Part shown: positions 11,262 through 24,400 of the stretch, one piece after another | Layout: each line of letters begins with the position of its first letter | How positions within the stretch are numbered: position 1 is the first letter of the stretch | NCBI GenBank assembly: GCA_029204225.1 | Contig: CM055098.1 | Location: 15,360,792 to 15,424,791, forward strand | DNA: 64,000 nucleotides | Reading direction: 5' to 3' | Origin: Diphasiastrum complanatum | Taxonomy: Eukaryota; Streptophyta; Lycopodiopsida; Lycopodiales; Lycopodiaceae | Translations under genes and position numbers: made by a program | The notes under the pieces: model-generated | Told to the model about the DNA's origin: nothing | The model's input: only the letters and a program-made list of their open reading frames with translations | Databases searched by the model: none

Positions 11262-12210
11262 ATGGATCAAACCAATGAAAACCCAACATTTGATCCAGCA
11301 AACCCATCCAATGTGGCATAAGCTCTTGAAGTTTTATACTAACAAATTCAAGCCACTAATAAGCGGCTTCTTGAAACTAATCAAAGAAACCAAGACTTAG
11401 AGTCTAGGTTAGCCAATCAGAAGAAGCATGTAGTTCCACCTCCCGTAAAAGTGTTTAAGGGGGAGAAGAAAGATAGGAACTTACAAGTAGTAAATTTTTG
11501 GCCAAATGTTTGGAACAAATACTTTGCCATGAACCAATTCCTTGAATGTGAAAAGTTATCCACTGTTACTATGTTCCTTGAGGGAGGAGCCTTAGTAGGT
11601 GGATGACCTAGTTGCAAAAGGCAATCAACCTTGTACATGGGCAGATTTTTGCATAGTTTTTAGGGAATACTTCCTACCACTTTTAGATGACTTTGAGCAC
11701 TTTCAAAAGTTAAGTCATTTATCAATGAATAAAGGTTTGGAACAATTTATTTAAGATTTTCATGAGTACCTGAATCTACTTTATAGTGACATTCCACCTA
11801 AGGTACAAATGTTAATGTTTATTAATGGGTTACCAAAAGATTATCAAGTGGATGTTCGTAGGAACCATCTAAAAACCCTAGAAGATGCTATTAGGGCTGC
11901 AAAATACTTTGATGATACACCTAAGCCACCTAGGGGTCAACAGCCTAATGAGCAGAAAAAAGTTTTTCAATTTAAGAGGAAGGATAGGGAAGTTGTTAGT
12001 GAAACACATCCCAATTCCAACAATCCTAAGAAAACCAAGAAAAACTTTAAAAACCATCATGGTGGCAATGATAAAGCTGAAGCTCGTAAGAAGAACCTGT
12101 GCTTCAAGTGCAATGGCGAGGGTCACCTTGCACGTGATTGCGTCAAAAAACAAGCTTCAACCTCAGGTAATCTATCTCGAAGTAATGAGATGGATGTAGT
12201 TTTTCCTTAG
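11262..12210 (+). pseudogene. Gypsy gag, broken (family C)
   Basis: Starts MDQTNENPTFDPANPS at 11262 and meets a stop within 20 codons (GTGGCATAA), then others. Retrotrans_gag-type sequence follows (VNFWPNVWNKYFAMNQFLE, then FHEYLN near 11760). The best surviving frame is 11809-12210: FINGLPKDYQVDVRRNH, a basic linker and one CCHC knuckle CFKCNGEGHLARDC (12100-12141). Gag forms the particle shell and the knuckle binds RNA. After the knuckle the frame closes within about 25 codons and no protease follows. Confidence 0.85.
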
Positions 12211-12239
12211 TTCTTTAGTCTTTGGTCTTATGACCTTAA

Positions 12240-13541
12240 GTGCATTAAAAGTAAACAAATTGAACAAGGTAACCGTTAAAAGAATAGATATCCACTGCCG
12301 CGGATGGATGATCTAATAGACTATCTTGGTGGTGTTGGGTACTTTACCAAGATAGATCTAAGATCGCGCTACCATAAGATACGCATTAAGGCAGAAGATA
12401 TACCAAAAACCGGGTTTCGAACTCGCTTTGGCCACTATATATTTTTGGTGTTGCCTTTTGGTTTGACCAATGCACCGGCAACTTCCCAATAGATGATGAA
12501 CGACTTGTTCAGGTCATATTTGGGAAGATTCGTAGTGGTATTCTTAGATGATATCCTAGTGTTCAGTAAGACTTTGGCGGAACATAAAGAGCATCTAAGG
12601 ATCGTCTGGGACATCCTAAGAAGGGAAAAGAGTCTATGTGTGACCTTTTTTTTGCAAAGGAATTGTCCTACTTGGGGCATAAGATTTCCAAACAGGGAGT
12701 GGAGATTTAGGCTGATCGTATCCAGAGGGTTATTGATTGGCCTATTCTCACCACAGTTCGGGAAATCAAGTCTTTCTTGGGGTTTGTAGGATTTTTCCGT
12801 CGGCATATTCCCCAATTTGCTCGACTGGCATTTTCCCTTACCCAGGGCTAAGAGTCCCTAGTGGTGTGGACGGAGGATATGAATAATTGTTTTGAGTTGC
12901 TTAAGAAAAGTCTCACTTCGGCACCAATACTAATCATTGGCGATCCTAATAAGGCTTTTGTGGTTAGGACCGATGCCAATGATTATGCTATTGGAGCTGT
13001 TTTGATGCAGGATGGACATCCTGTGGCTTATGAAAACAAGAAACTCAATCCTGCTCAGTCTAGGTATTGTACCTATGAGAAGGAACTATTTGCAATTGTT
13101 CATTCCTTGAAAGTTTGGCGACATTATTTGTATGGAGCTAGATTTGAAGTTTTGACGGATCATCAGACTCTTCGATATTTCTGTGATGCTATAGATTTAA
13201 AGGGGAGGCAAGCTAGATGGGCTGAGCTGATGCAAATCTTTGACTTTTCTATACGTTATTGTAAAGGAAGTCAAAATACTCTAGCGGATGCTTTGAGTCG
13301 GTTACCGGTTATTAATCAGTTGTGCTTTACTGTTATAGAACCGGGGTTGTTTCAGTCTCTTCAAGGACTATATGAGTCTGATCCTTTTTTTGCAAAGTAT
13401 TGGCAACAAGTACTTTCGGGGGTCGATTTAGGTTTGCAAGATTCCTCGAATCAGGGAAAGATTGAAACGGATTTCCTAATTCGAAACAAGAATTTTTTTT
13501 TCGTAAAGGAAAGGTGTGTGTACCGGAGAATGACACTGTAA
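12240..13541 (+). pseudogene. Gypsy RT (C-terminal part) and RNase H, family C
   Basis: RT begins abruptly at an NKVTVK motif, then [39 protein letters not shown] and the catalytic box [12 protein letters not shown] (about 12530-12567). A TAG lies at 12490 within the usual 'ATFQ' region and there is a frameshift near 12650. RNase H occupies 12861-13300 (VVRTDANDYAIGAVLMQDG, YEKELFAIVHSLKVWRHYLY, LTDHQTLR, NTLADALSR). The frame is lost at a run of eight or nine T around 13493-13501, typical of slippage. The N-terminal RT palm is absent, so it could not work alone. Confidence 0.88.
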
Positions 13542-13735
13542 GGGCCCAAATCTTGCATGAGTGTCATGATAGTCCATGCGCAGGACATCCGGGTATACAA
13601 AGAACACTTGACTCATCCTCTCTCGAAGGCAATTTTGGTGGCCTAAGATGAAAAGTCAGGTAGAGGCCTATGTGCTTAAATGTACTAAGTGCCAGTTAAA
13701 TAAAGCAGAGAGGCTAAACATATTGTGTATACATA
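13542..13735 (+). pseudogene. Truncated integrase zinc-binding stub, family C
   Basis: The H2C2 zinc-binding module survives: HECHDSPCAGHPGIQRTL at about 13556, then CTKCQLNKAERLN. Similarity stops near 13730, before any D,D-35-E catalytic residue. Confidence 0.8.
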
Positions 13736-15263
13736 AACCCCAGAATGTAGTCATGTGAGCCTTCAAGAAGGTGAGAAAAGGAGATATACCAGAGGTGCCC
13801 AAGAGTTTGGAAGCTCGTGCGTACCAAGAAGAATAATAGTTGTGCTTTGAAGGTATTTTAGAAGAGGTAGATGCCGATCATGGGTAACTGCTCAAACTAG
13901 AATTGGAAAATCCAAAGGAAATGACTATCGTTGATCACTTTGAAGAGGGGCGTGTATCTGGACAGGAGGTACAATAAACTTAGCAAGAATGATCGGATGT
14001 GGGACCTAGTGTTTATTGTGAATCATGCTTGATAATATCAATGTCTAAAGATGTGAAAATCTGGCCCAATTCGAAGTTGTAAGCCTTGTACACCATAGCT
14101 ATAAGGCAGTGGGTGTAGCCGAAGTGTCAAAGAGGCAACACTTTGATCTGTGGGTCCTGAATATGTCGCGTGAAACAGTGTCGCTCTAGCTAGATTGGCC
14201 CCCCCCCCAGTCAACAAGTGATCATTGCTCTCATGCTGAATATATGCCCAAAGAGTATACACCCAAAATATGTATAGGAGGAGGCAATCTCCAAAGGCTG
14301 ATCATCAAGAGCAAGAATTTGTCGATGCATGAAGAAGCGGGATGATTAAAGACCGTGAACTTGGTCTTTTGCATATTCACTTCCAGGCCATGTGTGTGAC
14401 GTGACAAATGGAATGAAAGGTATCAATGTGTTGCTGCAAACCTTTCCTAGTCAAGGAGATTTTTTTAGGGTTTTCCTGTTGGCCTTCTGTTACAGCAAAT
14501 GATAGGTGTTAATCTAGTCTAAGGCTCTATGGTGCAATTGTACCTCTATCTAGAGTCTGGATTTGCTTTTAATCTAGTCTACGGCTCTAGGCTGCAATTG
14601 TACCTCTATCTAGAGTTTGGACTCGCTGGTCTTTAAGTCTTAAATTATGACGTTACTAGACTATACTAACTATTAAGTTCTAACTACATTGGCACTGGTG
14701 ACTCGGGACTTGACGATTGGGCACATGATAACGGACATTGCGATTGGATAATTTGGATTGGAAAAAGACTAACTTACTCTAGAGGACTTCATGACACACG
14801 TATCATGTTTCAGTATTAGGTTTTAACTTAAGTTTTAGACCTAGGTTAACGAGAAGCTACAGCCTGCAGTTATAGTCACAAGATACTTATTGGAAGATGT
14901 AAGTAATAAAAAGCTTTGTTCCAAGTTCTAATGAAACCCAATATGTGCGAAGTTGCTGACAAGAGGTCCCTAGCCAGTTGTCATATTCAGAATTTAAGAA
15001 TCCAGATTTAGCTCTCATGTAGCATGCTAGGAACATATGACCTAGCAGTCTGGATTCCCTCTTTGTATTCATTTTGATTCTGACTACTTGCAGCTGTATA
15101 TCTTGCTTCAAAATTTTGAGTAATGTTTACCTCGATGTTGCCAATTTCCTTGTAATTATATGCATCAATGCTGCTACTAGTTCTGTGGAAAATCCATATG
15201 AGATGATTAAAGCAGAATCACAGATGTGAACATTGATCCTAATTATCTTTATTTTGTATGCAG
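13736..15263. other. No recognisable gene; upstream intron or intergenic
   Basis: No domain recognised on either strand. It contains a C9 run near 14201 and a tandem duplication at 14511-14630. The last bases (branch-like ctaat, pyrimidine-rich stretch, gcag) form the 3' splice site of the first visible PTAC3 exon, so at least the distal part is intron. Confidence 0.5.
14511..14630. repeat. Tandem duplication, unit about 59 bp
   Basis: Two adjacent copies starting aatctagtcta, each holding gcaattgtacctctatctag, at about 14512 and 14571. Confidence 0.8.
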
Positions 15264-15421
15264 ACTACTTGTTGAATGCTATGTAAAATATAGTGCTGTC
15301 TACGAGGCGGTCCGCCATTTTCGTGCCCTCAGTTATATTCCTGGAGCACTACATATTCTTCACAATGGCGGAAAGCGTGGAGATCCACTTTCACTCTATC
15401 TACGATCTCTTGCTCTGGAGG
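15264..15421 (+). CDS. PTAC3: PTAC3 exon a
   Basis: Acceptor tttgtatgcag/A; the first base completes an arginine-type codon. It encodes the LLVECYVKY helical repeat and [14 protein letters not shown], ending in phase 1 at G/gtattt. The frame stays open 31 codons into the intron and then stops. Confidence 0.88.
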
Positions 15422-18400
15422 GTATTTTCTTCTCCATGATGGAGATGCTATAGACAGTAACTAGTAGATAACTTACAGTCCGACTGGCAGGCTGTCAAAT
15501 GTAATCTGTGTCTTTTAGAGTTCAATATCTAGTTTTTGGTGTTAGTTATGTGTTGCCAGTATTGTTACATAAACAGGCTTGTCAGTGTGTGACTTGTTCA
15601 AGCCGACATGTAAATTTCAGGAAGAATACTGGAGCTTTTACAAGCCTTGGAACTCATGGAAAAAGAAAACATACCAATATCTTCAAGAGCCATGCTTGTC
15701 AATCGAAAAGGACGTACGTTAGTGAGTTCTTGGATTGAACCGCTTCAAGAAGAGGCAGACATTGGTTGCGAGATCGATTACGTTGCTAGGTAGGCAATTT
15801 TTTTTTATGTTGTGAATGTTGATCAGATCTAATTTGCCTTCTTTTGGTGATTATTCTGATTAAGGCATTATTTGAGTTAAACTGCTTAATACTTATGCTT
15901 AAAAAGGAGACAGGACTTGTTTATTGTTAAGCTGCCTACCTTTTTTGTTTTAAGGTGATACAAGCATGATTAGAATTTCCAACTTAACATCCAGACTTTC
16001 ATTCTTAATAAGACTTTCCTGTTTGCAGAATTCTTGACGAAGACTCAAGAATCTTCAAAAGTCTTACTTCTGTGCTTGCTTGTACCGACTGACATGCAAA
16101 AGCCAAAACCTCTTCTACAAATTGCTAGCTTACTAAGACTAAAACCTTGGTCCAAGGAGAAATGAATTTCAAATGCACATAGATGGTAATTATGGAGAGA
16201 TTCAAGTCTGCTGCTGACACTTCCAGAGACTTCTACTTCCAGTTCTTCTTTTGACATATCCATTTTCTAAATAGCAGATTTCAGGTCCCTTCTCATCTAT
16301 AGCCCAGATCAATGTAAGAACAATAGCAGTAACAACTCTCTGCAATAATATTGATCTCCAAATAGAGTTTCTATTTTTTAGAATCAAATTCCATCTGGAA
16401 ACAATGTCAAGTTTTATTTTCTCCTGTCTGCAGCATGTTTGCTTTTGATACAATAAAATCTCTTACAATAAAACCATCTAGTGCTGATCAGATTAATACA
16501 GCTGTGTCTGCTTGGAGGAGTTGCTGACTAAATTCAATCTTCTACAAACATGCCTCAAAATTGGTTAACATTTGAACAGCCACCATATCAAAAGATTGCT
16601 GCAGAAGTTGACAAATATGTTGCCCCAAAAGCTTTTTGGTTATTAATAGTGAAAGCCATAAGACCTTCATGAGCTGTTTAATGAGTTAAGCGCAGTTCCC
16701 AGGGTAGAGGTAGTAGAATTCTTCTAGATACTCATTGTATATGAACAATATTGCCACCATACTCCCGCTCTACGTGCAGTACTCCTGCCGTACGTGTTGT
16801 ACTCCCGTATGCCCGTGTGAGAATCTGAAATATTCCAAATTTTGCCATACAGGTATGTCTCAAAATATAAAGCTTACAAAAATTTACATACAGTATGTAC
16901 ATCGCACACTAACTATGATGGTACTTCAGAGTCTTTAAATATCTTAGTTCAGAAACAATTTATGGCCCTAATGAATGCATATTGGGACAAAGACATGGCC
17001 TTGACTGATGGTGATAGCTGTTCCATGAGTTTCTATGCAGCAAAGATTGGGAGGAGACAAGGTAGCCAGCTCCATTTGTGTTTCATGCTTGTTTACTTAT
17101 AGGGATTCAATATAGCTAAAGTTTGAGATCTATCTATACATGCTTTACTGTGGTTTTGTCTATGAGAGTAGTTCATGGAGAGCTGACAACCAGTGACCAT
17201 CAACTTGACAACTAGTGACCAGCAACAATTGGCCGAGAAAGTCCTCTCACAGAAATATTCAACATCCGCTTGTGAGTGGAATTGGAGCACCTAGGCCTTG
17301 TATCACATGAAGAAGAGGAACAGGCTATCCATTGAGCAGTGCAGGCAGTTGGTGTATGTGAACACCAACGGACGTGTGTTGAGATGCACATGCACACGCA
17401 CGCACACAAAGGGTGCAGATTTGATCGAGGATATAGTGCCCAACTCAAAACAGTTTATTTCTCAAAAAACAACTTTTAAAAGATTCGTTGGAATCCAAAC
17501 CATAATCAGAGAATTTACTTTATTTTCTTTGATTATTATGGTTATTTTACAATCTCTAAGGGGATAGGAAGGAACTTCACTTGCCCCCCCACCCCCCAAA
17601 TAGGAATTTGGATTGGGGCAGTGTATTATTTGACGTTGGTGGACCTATGTTTTGACTTATTAAATTGCTAAAGGTTCCGATTTCGAATTCATGGTATGGT
17701 AGATTGGGCATGGAAGTTAAACCTAAAACCTCTTTCGAGACTAAAACAGGTAGGGGGGGCTGAGTATACTTTTTGTAGAGAGGATGAGATGCTGGCTGCT
17801 TGCTGTTTTTCAGGCGTCATCATATTACTAAAGGCCTTTTTGGCACTAAAGATTACGACCTTTGTTAGTCAAAGTTTATTTGAATGCTTCTGCTCAAATT
17901 AAATGGTTATTCAATGAGGTCAAACCCTAAAAAAAAACACTTCAGAAAGATTAACAATGTTTTCAATGTTCGTTTGAATGCCGCAGGGAATATCATATAA
18001 CAACAGGATAACCTTAGCCAGCATCTGCGTGTGTTAAGAGTTGTTGAAGATGTTAATGTGTCTGCAACTTTGGGCAAATTTCTGGAGTTTGTTGATTCCC
18101 AGTTAATATGTAGAAAAAAGGTGACATTGCAATACTTTACTCACATAGAACTTTGCAATTTGTTTTCATGCACATCTTGAAGGTTCAGAAAGGATTTCAT
18201 TAAACAGATCATGGGTTCTCAGTTGTAATGTGCTTGAGAATCATTTAGTTTCCAACAAAAAAGGAAGCAGATACATCCATGGCTACGTGATACTTTTGAG
18301 ATTCCTTACCCTCACTCGGAAGAAGTCCATATAGAGTCACGAGTGACAATATACCTAGTTCTGTCAGGTATTAACTACGCCACACTGCTTGGGTTTCTTA

Positions 18401-21400
18401 CTATTACATTGGAAATGCATCCCATTTGCCACTTCGTTTATATCATCTCAGATCAGTACAGGTAGTTCTCAAAATTTTGTGCACTTTCAAAGGAACCACT
18501 CTGGATGAATTAGTTACATCATCTATGAAGTGTACCATAGTGCTTGGGTTCATTGACCTAGTTTTCTTACTATTGCATCTCAAATGCAGCCCACTTGCCA
18601 CTTCATTTATGAAATCTCAAATCAGTACAAGCAACCTTCTTCATTCTCAAAATCTCTTGTCCAGTTCGGATGGAATGGAAACTCGTGCTTAACTTCCTTC
18701 ATCAAGCTTGACTGGATAATTATACATTATATTCCACAAGTAAATCTTACAGGCAGCAGGAATCCAAAAAGGCTAGACGACTAAGATATACATCTATTCT
18801 CTACAGCTGCCCAGTATCAACTCTTTATTGTCTTTTGAACACCATGATAGAGTCTTCAATCACCATTTTTTAAACTCTGACTCGGGTGGTACCAACAGTA
18901 AAAAAAACAGTGAGCTGTAGACGTTGTTTCAATCTCTAAACTTCTGTTAAAGACAATTTAGTTTCCAGTTTGCTAGCATCAACAAATCTCTCAAAGTGAC
19001 ATTGTGTTGCTTAAAAGTGTTCCTATGCAATCCTTTGTGCCTCACCGAGCTTCAAAAAGATTGAAACAAAAGGCCTGTGGAGAGAGAGGGAGGGAGGGAG
19101 GCCATAGAGTGCTAACCTGGTCCCTCATTTATACTACTTAGTCAGAAATTGCTAGTAATAATGTTTACAACAACCCATGAAATGGGTTATTTGAAAGGAG
19201 GGGCCATAAATCTGCTATTTTTTACCATCCTAATGTGACATAGGCATTCAATGCCGTTTCTCATTGGACTCGCTTTTGCAAATAAAGCAAATGATCAGTG
19301 GAGATCTTTCTAAGATTGAGGGTTTTATGCTGCTTACTAACATGTAACTTGCAGGTTTATTGAAGAAGGTGGCCTTACCGGTACAAGGATGAGATGGATT
19401 CCTTCGTCTGGAACTAGGCAAGCCTCCTGTGATCCAGATTTTGAAGGCTTCAAATTTGGACCTCCAACAGAAATGTCGTTTAAGGAGCACCGTGAGACTA
19501 TGTGCAGAATGTATAATGTAAAGCGCATTGAGAAATTGAGGCGAGAAGGTTTACAAGCATTGGGAGGAGATGCTACCGAAGATGATGTGGAGAGAGTGAT
19601 GGAAGTGTTAAAGCAACTGGCTTACGTTGAGAGTTTAGATAGGCAACGAAAACCTAAAGCTGCAAGCAAAATGCTTGTCTCAGAGTTGAAGGAGGAGCTT
19701 GAGGCCCAGGGATTGCCTGCAGATGGTACTCGTCCAGTCCTTTACCAGAGAGTACAGAAAGCAAGAAGGATCAATCGAGCAAGGGGTCGCCCGCTGTGGG
19801 TACCTCCAGTAGAGGAGAATTTGAAGGTGATCACTGCTGAGTTGTCTTTTTCTTTCAATCTTTTTCTGATTTCATAAATTTTGTAACATCATGATGCTTT
19901 TTGTTTTAAGATTTATTTTTCATCTGAGACATGTACGATGCAGAATGATTTCGATTTTTAAGACCTATGTATGTTCATACTTCATACTTCGATAATAGTT
20001 TTCCATGGAGTTTTTTTGTATTAGGGACATTCAAATAGTTGTGTTGTACGTACTCGAGGAATGCTTACGAGCAAAGATCTGCACAATTTTTTTCATGAGA
20101 AGCAGCAGAGTCACAAGCACAAGTGTGAACCCACCTGGTACAAGGATCCAACTCCATGGAAGTGGTTCACTAATAGAATGATAACCCATAGATTCATGTA
20201 CACAGTATTGACATCTTCATGGAAACAAAGAGAGAGCTCATGCATGAAAGAGAAATGTGCCAAACATGGAATTTAGCATCCCATTAAAACATTCAAGCAA
20301 AATGATGACCCCCCCCCCCCCCCCCCCAATCCCGGGTTACGGAAATCTTAATATGCAATTAGCCACTGATCTTAATCAGTCATGAATACATTCAATGGAA
20401 GTCATGATAAACAACTTCACTAAATGCATTCACAAGTTAGGACTAATTGACTTCGTGTGAGATGTACATCAAAGGTGGAAGAAGAATGATAGGGAAAGAG
20501 ATGCAAATGAAGGTGGTAGAGAGGAATTGGGAATTAGGGAGTGAGAGGAGGTTGGCGGCGACCAAAGACTTATGTGAGAAGGAAACGAGGTAAGGGGGCC
20601 GAGTGTAGAGGGGGGGTTAATCAAGTAGGGAGAGAGAAATGGTAATGAAAGGGAAAGGTGGAGAGAGCGATGGGGAGGTGGGGGTCATGGAGAGAGAGAG
20701 TGTAATAAATCCTAACACCACAGTAGGGCAAACACTCACTGATCCACCCAACCTTGCCTACTCCCTGATATAGAGTAAGTCCCTCCTAGCCCAGTGTGAG
20801 GACTGGTAGCATGCTACTGCCAAGTGTCGGCCACGTGGCACTGACGTGGCCGACTGCACGTCGGGACCCAACTGGGGGCCCTATCCTGCTGACAGGGTCC
20901 CTAGGCTGTGTTAGGCCCGCCATGGCTATGGACCGTGCTGGGGCACACTACTCACACTGTCTTGCCCTGTTGGTCATGTACGCTGGACACGACCCTGATT
21001 GTGGTATCTGACCTATCTGTGTTCTCTAGGGTTCGGCACTGGTTACGAGCTCGTAACACTCCCTCCCCCTTAAGACTCGTCTTGGTCCTCTAAGACAAAG
21101 TCTGGAAAAATCTTGCGAAGGACGCTGCCTCTTTCCCAAGTGGCATTCTCAACAGGCTGATCATTCCACTTAACCAGATATTCTCGGTATAGAGTATGAC
21201 GAGTCTGCGTTTCTCTACTATCAAGAATCTCCTCTGGTTCATGTGGAGGTTGTTGAGGATCCAATGGGAGAACTAGAACACTGTCCCCTACCAGATTATC
21301 TGATCTGGTTAAGGCTTTTCGTAACTGACTTACATGAAAGACTGGAAAAACCTTACTGTTGTGTGGGAGTTCTAGTTCATAGGTGACCTCGCCTAGTCTC

Positions 21401-24400
21401 CTATTGATGGTAAAGGGACCACAATACCTTGGAGACAACTTAGCACACACTCCTGATTTGAGGGTTTTAGAGTCAACTGGGACTCTCAAGTAGACTTTCT
21501 CACCAGTGGAGAACTGCACATCCCGTCTGTGTGGATCTGCATAATGCCTGGCTCGATCCTGGGATTGTCTAATGCTACGCTTAGCATGTTCTATCATCTG
21601 GTTTAGGTCTTCTAAAAAGTTTCTGGCTGCTACAACTTTTTCTTGTTTAAACCCTACAGCTGTGGGTGAGCGTGGCTGAAAACCGTACATCAACATAAAT
21701 GGGCTGTATCCCGTAGCTGAATGTTTGGTACTGTTGTAAGCAAACTCTAATATCGAGAGATACTCCTCCCAATTAGTTTGCTTCTTGCTGACGTATGCAC
21801 GAAGCATATCCTCCAGCACTTGATTTACCCTTTCTGTTTGGCCGTCCGTCTGTGGATGGTCGGTGGTACTCATATTAAGTTTAGTATGGAGATGATGGAA
21901 TACTGCCCTCCAAAAATTTCCAGTAAACTTACTGTCCCGGTCGCTGACTATGCCGGAAGGTAGACCGTACAATTTAAATAGCCCGTCTACAAACAACCTC
22001 GCTAACTCTGGAGCTCTAACGGTTGTTTTGGTCGGAATAAAATGAGCCATTTTGGTCAGACGGTCAACTGTGACCCATATAGCGTCATTACCCTTTTGGG
22101 TTTTAGGCAGGCCTACTATAAAATCCATGGAGATACTCTCCCATTTACCAGCTGGTATTTCTAAGGGATGCAACAACCCTCCTGCCTTTAAACGCTCTGC
22201 TTTATTTACTTGACATTTCTGGCAACTGGTTACATACTGGTGGACGTCCTTTTTCATACTGGGCCAAAAAAATTGCCTACGAAGAAGCTCATAGGTCTTC
22301 TGTATGCCTGGGTGTCCCGCGCTAGGATTGTCATGACATTCATATAGGACCTGCTGCCTATAATTCTCTGAATTGGGGACACATACTCTATCTCTATAGA
22401 GCAAGTACTCATCCTGAATGGAATACTGTTTCCATTTGAATCCTTGAGTCAACTGACCCTCAACCCCTAGGGTTTGCTTGGGTAATACAGGCTCAGAATC
22501 CTCAACGTCATCTGACGACGTATACTCGGACTCATCATCATCCTCAACGGAAGCTGCCGTATTCTTGGATGAACTGGCACCAGCCCCGAGAACTGGTTCT
22601 GGAGTCTGTAACTGTCTGTTCTGGACTGAGTTCCAGATAATAGAGAAGAATGCATCATGCTGGCATTTCCCTCTCAAGGACTCGAGTAACTCATTACGAA
22701 TCTGAGTAAAACTCAGCTCGTTTATCATAGGCATTCTGCTAAGGGCATCTGCTACTGTATTGGATTTTCCACGCCTATATCTGATAGACATCTCAAACTC
22801 TTTGCATCAACTCTGCCCAACGAGCTTTCCGACCTCTAAGCTCAGGTTGATTGCAAAGGTATCTGAGACTCTCATGGTCTGTCAGGACCTCAAAGTTGGC
22901 ACCATACAAATAATGCCTCCAAGTCTTAAGGGCATGGACTATAGAAAAGAGTTCCTTTTCATAGGCACTATACCTAGTCTGTGCTGGCTCGAGTTTTTTA
23001 CTCTCGAACGCAACTGGTCGTCCACCCTGAGTTAGCACAGCACCTACTGCAAAGTCGCTAGCATCTGTTTCGACCACAAATGGCTGATTGGGGTCGACGA
23101 CTTTTAAAACTGGTGCTGTAGCTAAGGCTGTTTTGAGAGCATCAAAGCTCTCCTGTTGTGCGGACTCCCAAATGAACTCCTTTCCCTTTTCCTTAAGGAG
23201 ATTTGTCATAGGGACTGCTATCTGAGCATATTCCTTGACAAATCGTTTGTAATATCCCGCCAGACCAAGAAAGATTTGAAGTTCCAAAATATTCTGAGGT
23301 CTCAGCCAACTGAGTATGGCTTTAACCTTATTTGGGTCCATCTTAATCCCATCTGAAGAGATAATGTGACCCAAATATGCTACTTCTTCAACGAAGAATT
23401 CACACTTGGATTGTTTAGCATAAGCTTATGCTTTCTGAGCAGTCGAAACACCTTTCTGAGATGTTTTAGATGCTCCTTCCTCGTTTTGCTGTAGACGAGG
23501 ATGTCATCTAAAAATACGACTACAAACTTACCCAAGTATGGTCTGAGGACACTGTTCATCAAGGTCATAAAGGTAGCTGGAGCATTTGTGAGCCCAAATG
23601 GCATCACCTTAAACTCATAATGACCGTGACGAGTCCTAAAAGCTGTTTTCGAGACATCTTCCGATTTTATACGGACTTGATGATATCCCGATCTGAGGTC
23701 TATTTTGCTGAAAAACTTAGCCCCGTCGAGTTGATCAAACAACTCGTCTGCCCGAGGCATAGGGTATTTATTCTTAATTGTGACTTTATTGAGGGCTCTG
23801 TAATCTACGCAAAGACGCATAGACCCCTCTTTCTTTTTCACCAATAGGACTGGTGAGGCCCATGGTGAACTACTGGTCTGAATTTGGCCTTTCCCAAGAT
23901 AGTCTGTTAACTGCCTAGTTATTTCTTCATCCTCTGTTCGGCTGACCCGATACGGAGGTTTAGAAACAGGTGCTGTACCTGGTACTAGGTTTATTACATG
24001 ATCTACCTCTCTGCTAGGTGGTAAACCATGTGGCAAATCTTCAGGAAAAACATCTTTAAATTTAGACAATAAAGTTTTTAATTTACTGATTTTCTGCTGT
24101 AAAGAACTGGAAATAGAAACTTCTGGAATAAACTGAAAGTCACATAAGAATACCTGATGGTCGTCGTCTTCGATTAGCTGACAGAGCTCTGAACTACAGA
24201 CGATAGGGATGTTGGGGACATCATGTTCCCCATGCAACTGGATCTCTCGGCCTTTATGCTGAAAGCTGAGGGTGTTCTCTTGATAATTTCTGTGGAGGGA
24301 AGGTCCTAAGCTATAGAGCCAATCTCTCCCAAGAACAATATATGTGCGATCCAAGTGCATTATCTGAAAGTTATTTCATCTTGGTACCCTGAATACCAAG

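Larger units (their letters stand above)
11262..13735 (+). mobile_element. Internally deleted gypsy element, family C copy 1
   Basis: In order: gag, the second half of RT, RNase H and a stub of integrase. Protease and the first part of RT are missing. The missing segment lies between the gag zinc knuckle (12100-12141) and an RT motif of the NKVTVK type at about 12265; in the related chromovirus of this window the same interval is about 1 kb. The body is broken by stop codons and frameshifts, and integrase is cut off at about 13735. The reverse-oriented copy at 46555-48648 has the same gag-RT junction. LTRs were not identified. Confidence 0.85.
15790..19354 (+). other. PTAC3: PTAC3 intron (3.6 kb)
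   Basis: Bounded by gtaggc and ttgcag. It carries a hAT dimerisation-domain scrap (17229-17391), mixed C-runs at 17584-17599 and a diverged duplication at 18361-18640. Near 18008-18110 a short + strand stretch ([19 protein letters not shown]) looks protein-like, but a stop lies just upstream. Confidence 0.8.

Noticed and set aside
14870-14898. Possible micro-exon of PTAC3 just upstream of exon a (good gtaagt donor, tgcag or tatag acceptor)
   Set aside because: The longer form has an in-frame TAG; the 23-nt form is too short to support by recognisable sequence.
18008-18118. Protein-like stretch in PTAC3 intron ([16 protein letters not shown]) ending at a donor-like AAAAAG/gtgaca
   Set aside because: A TAA lies in the same frame shortly after the only nearby acceptor, and no partner exon or known domain was found.
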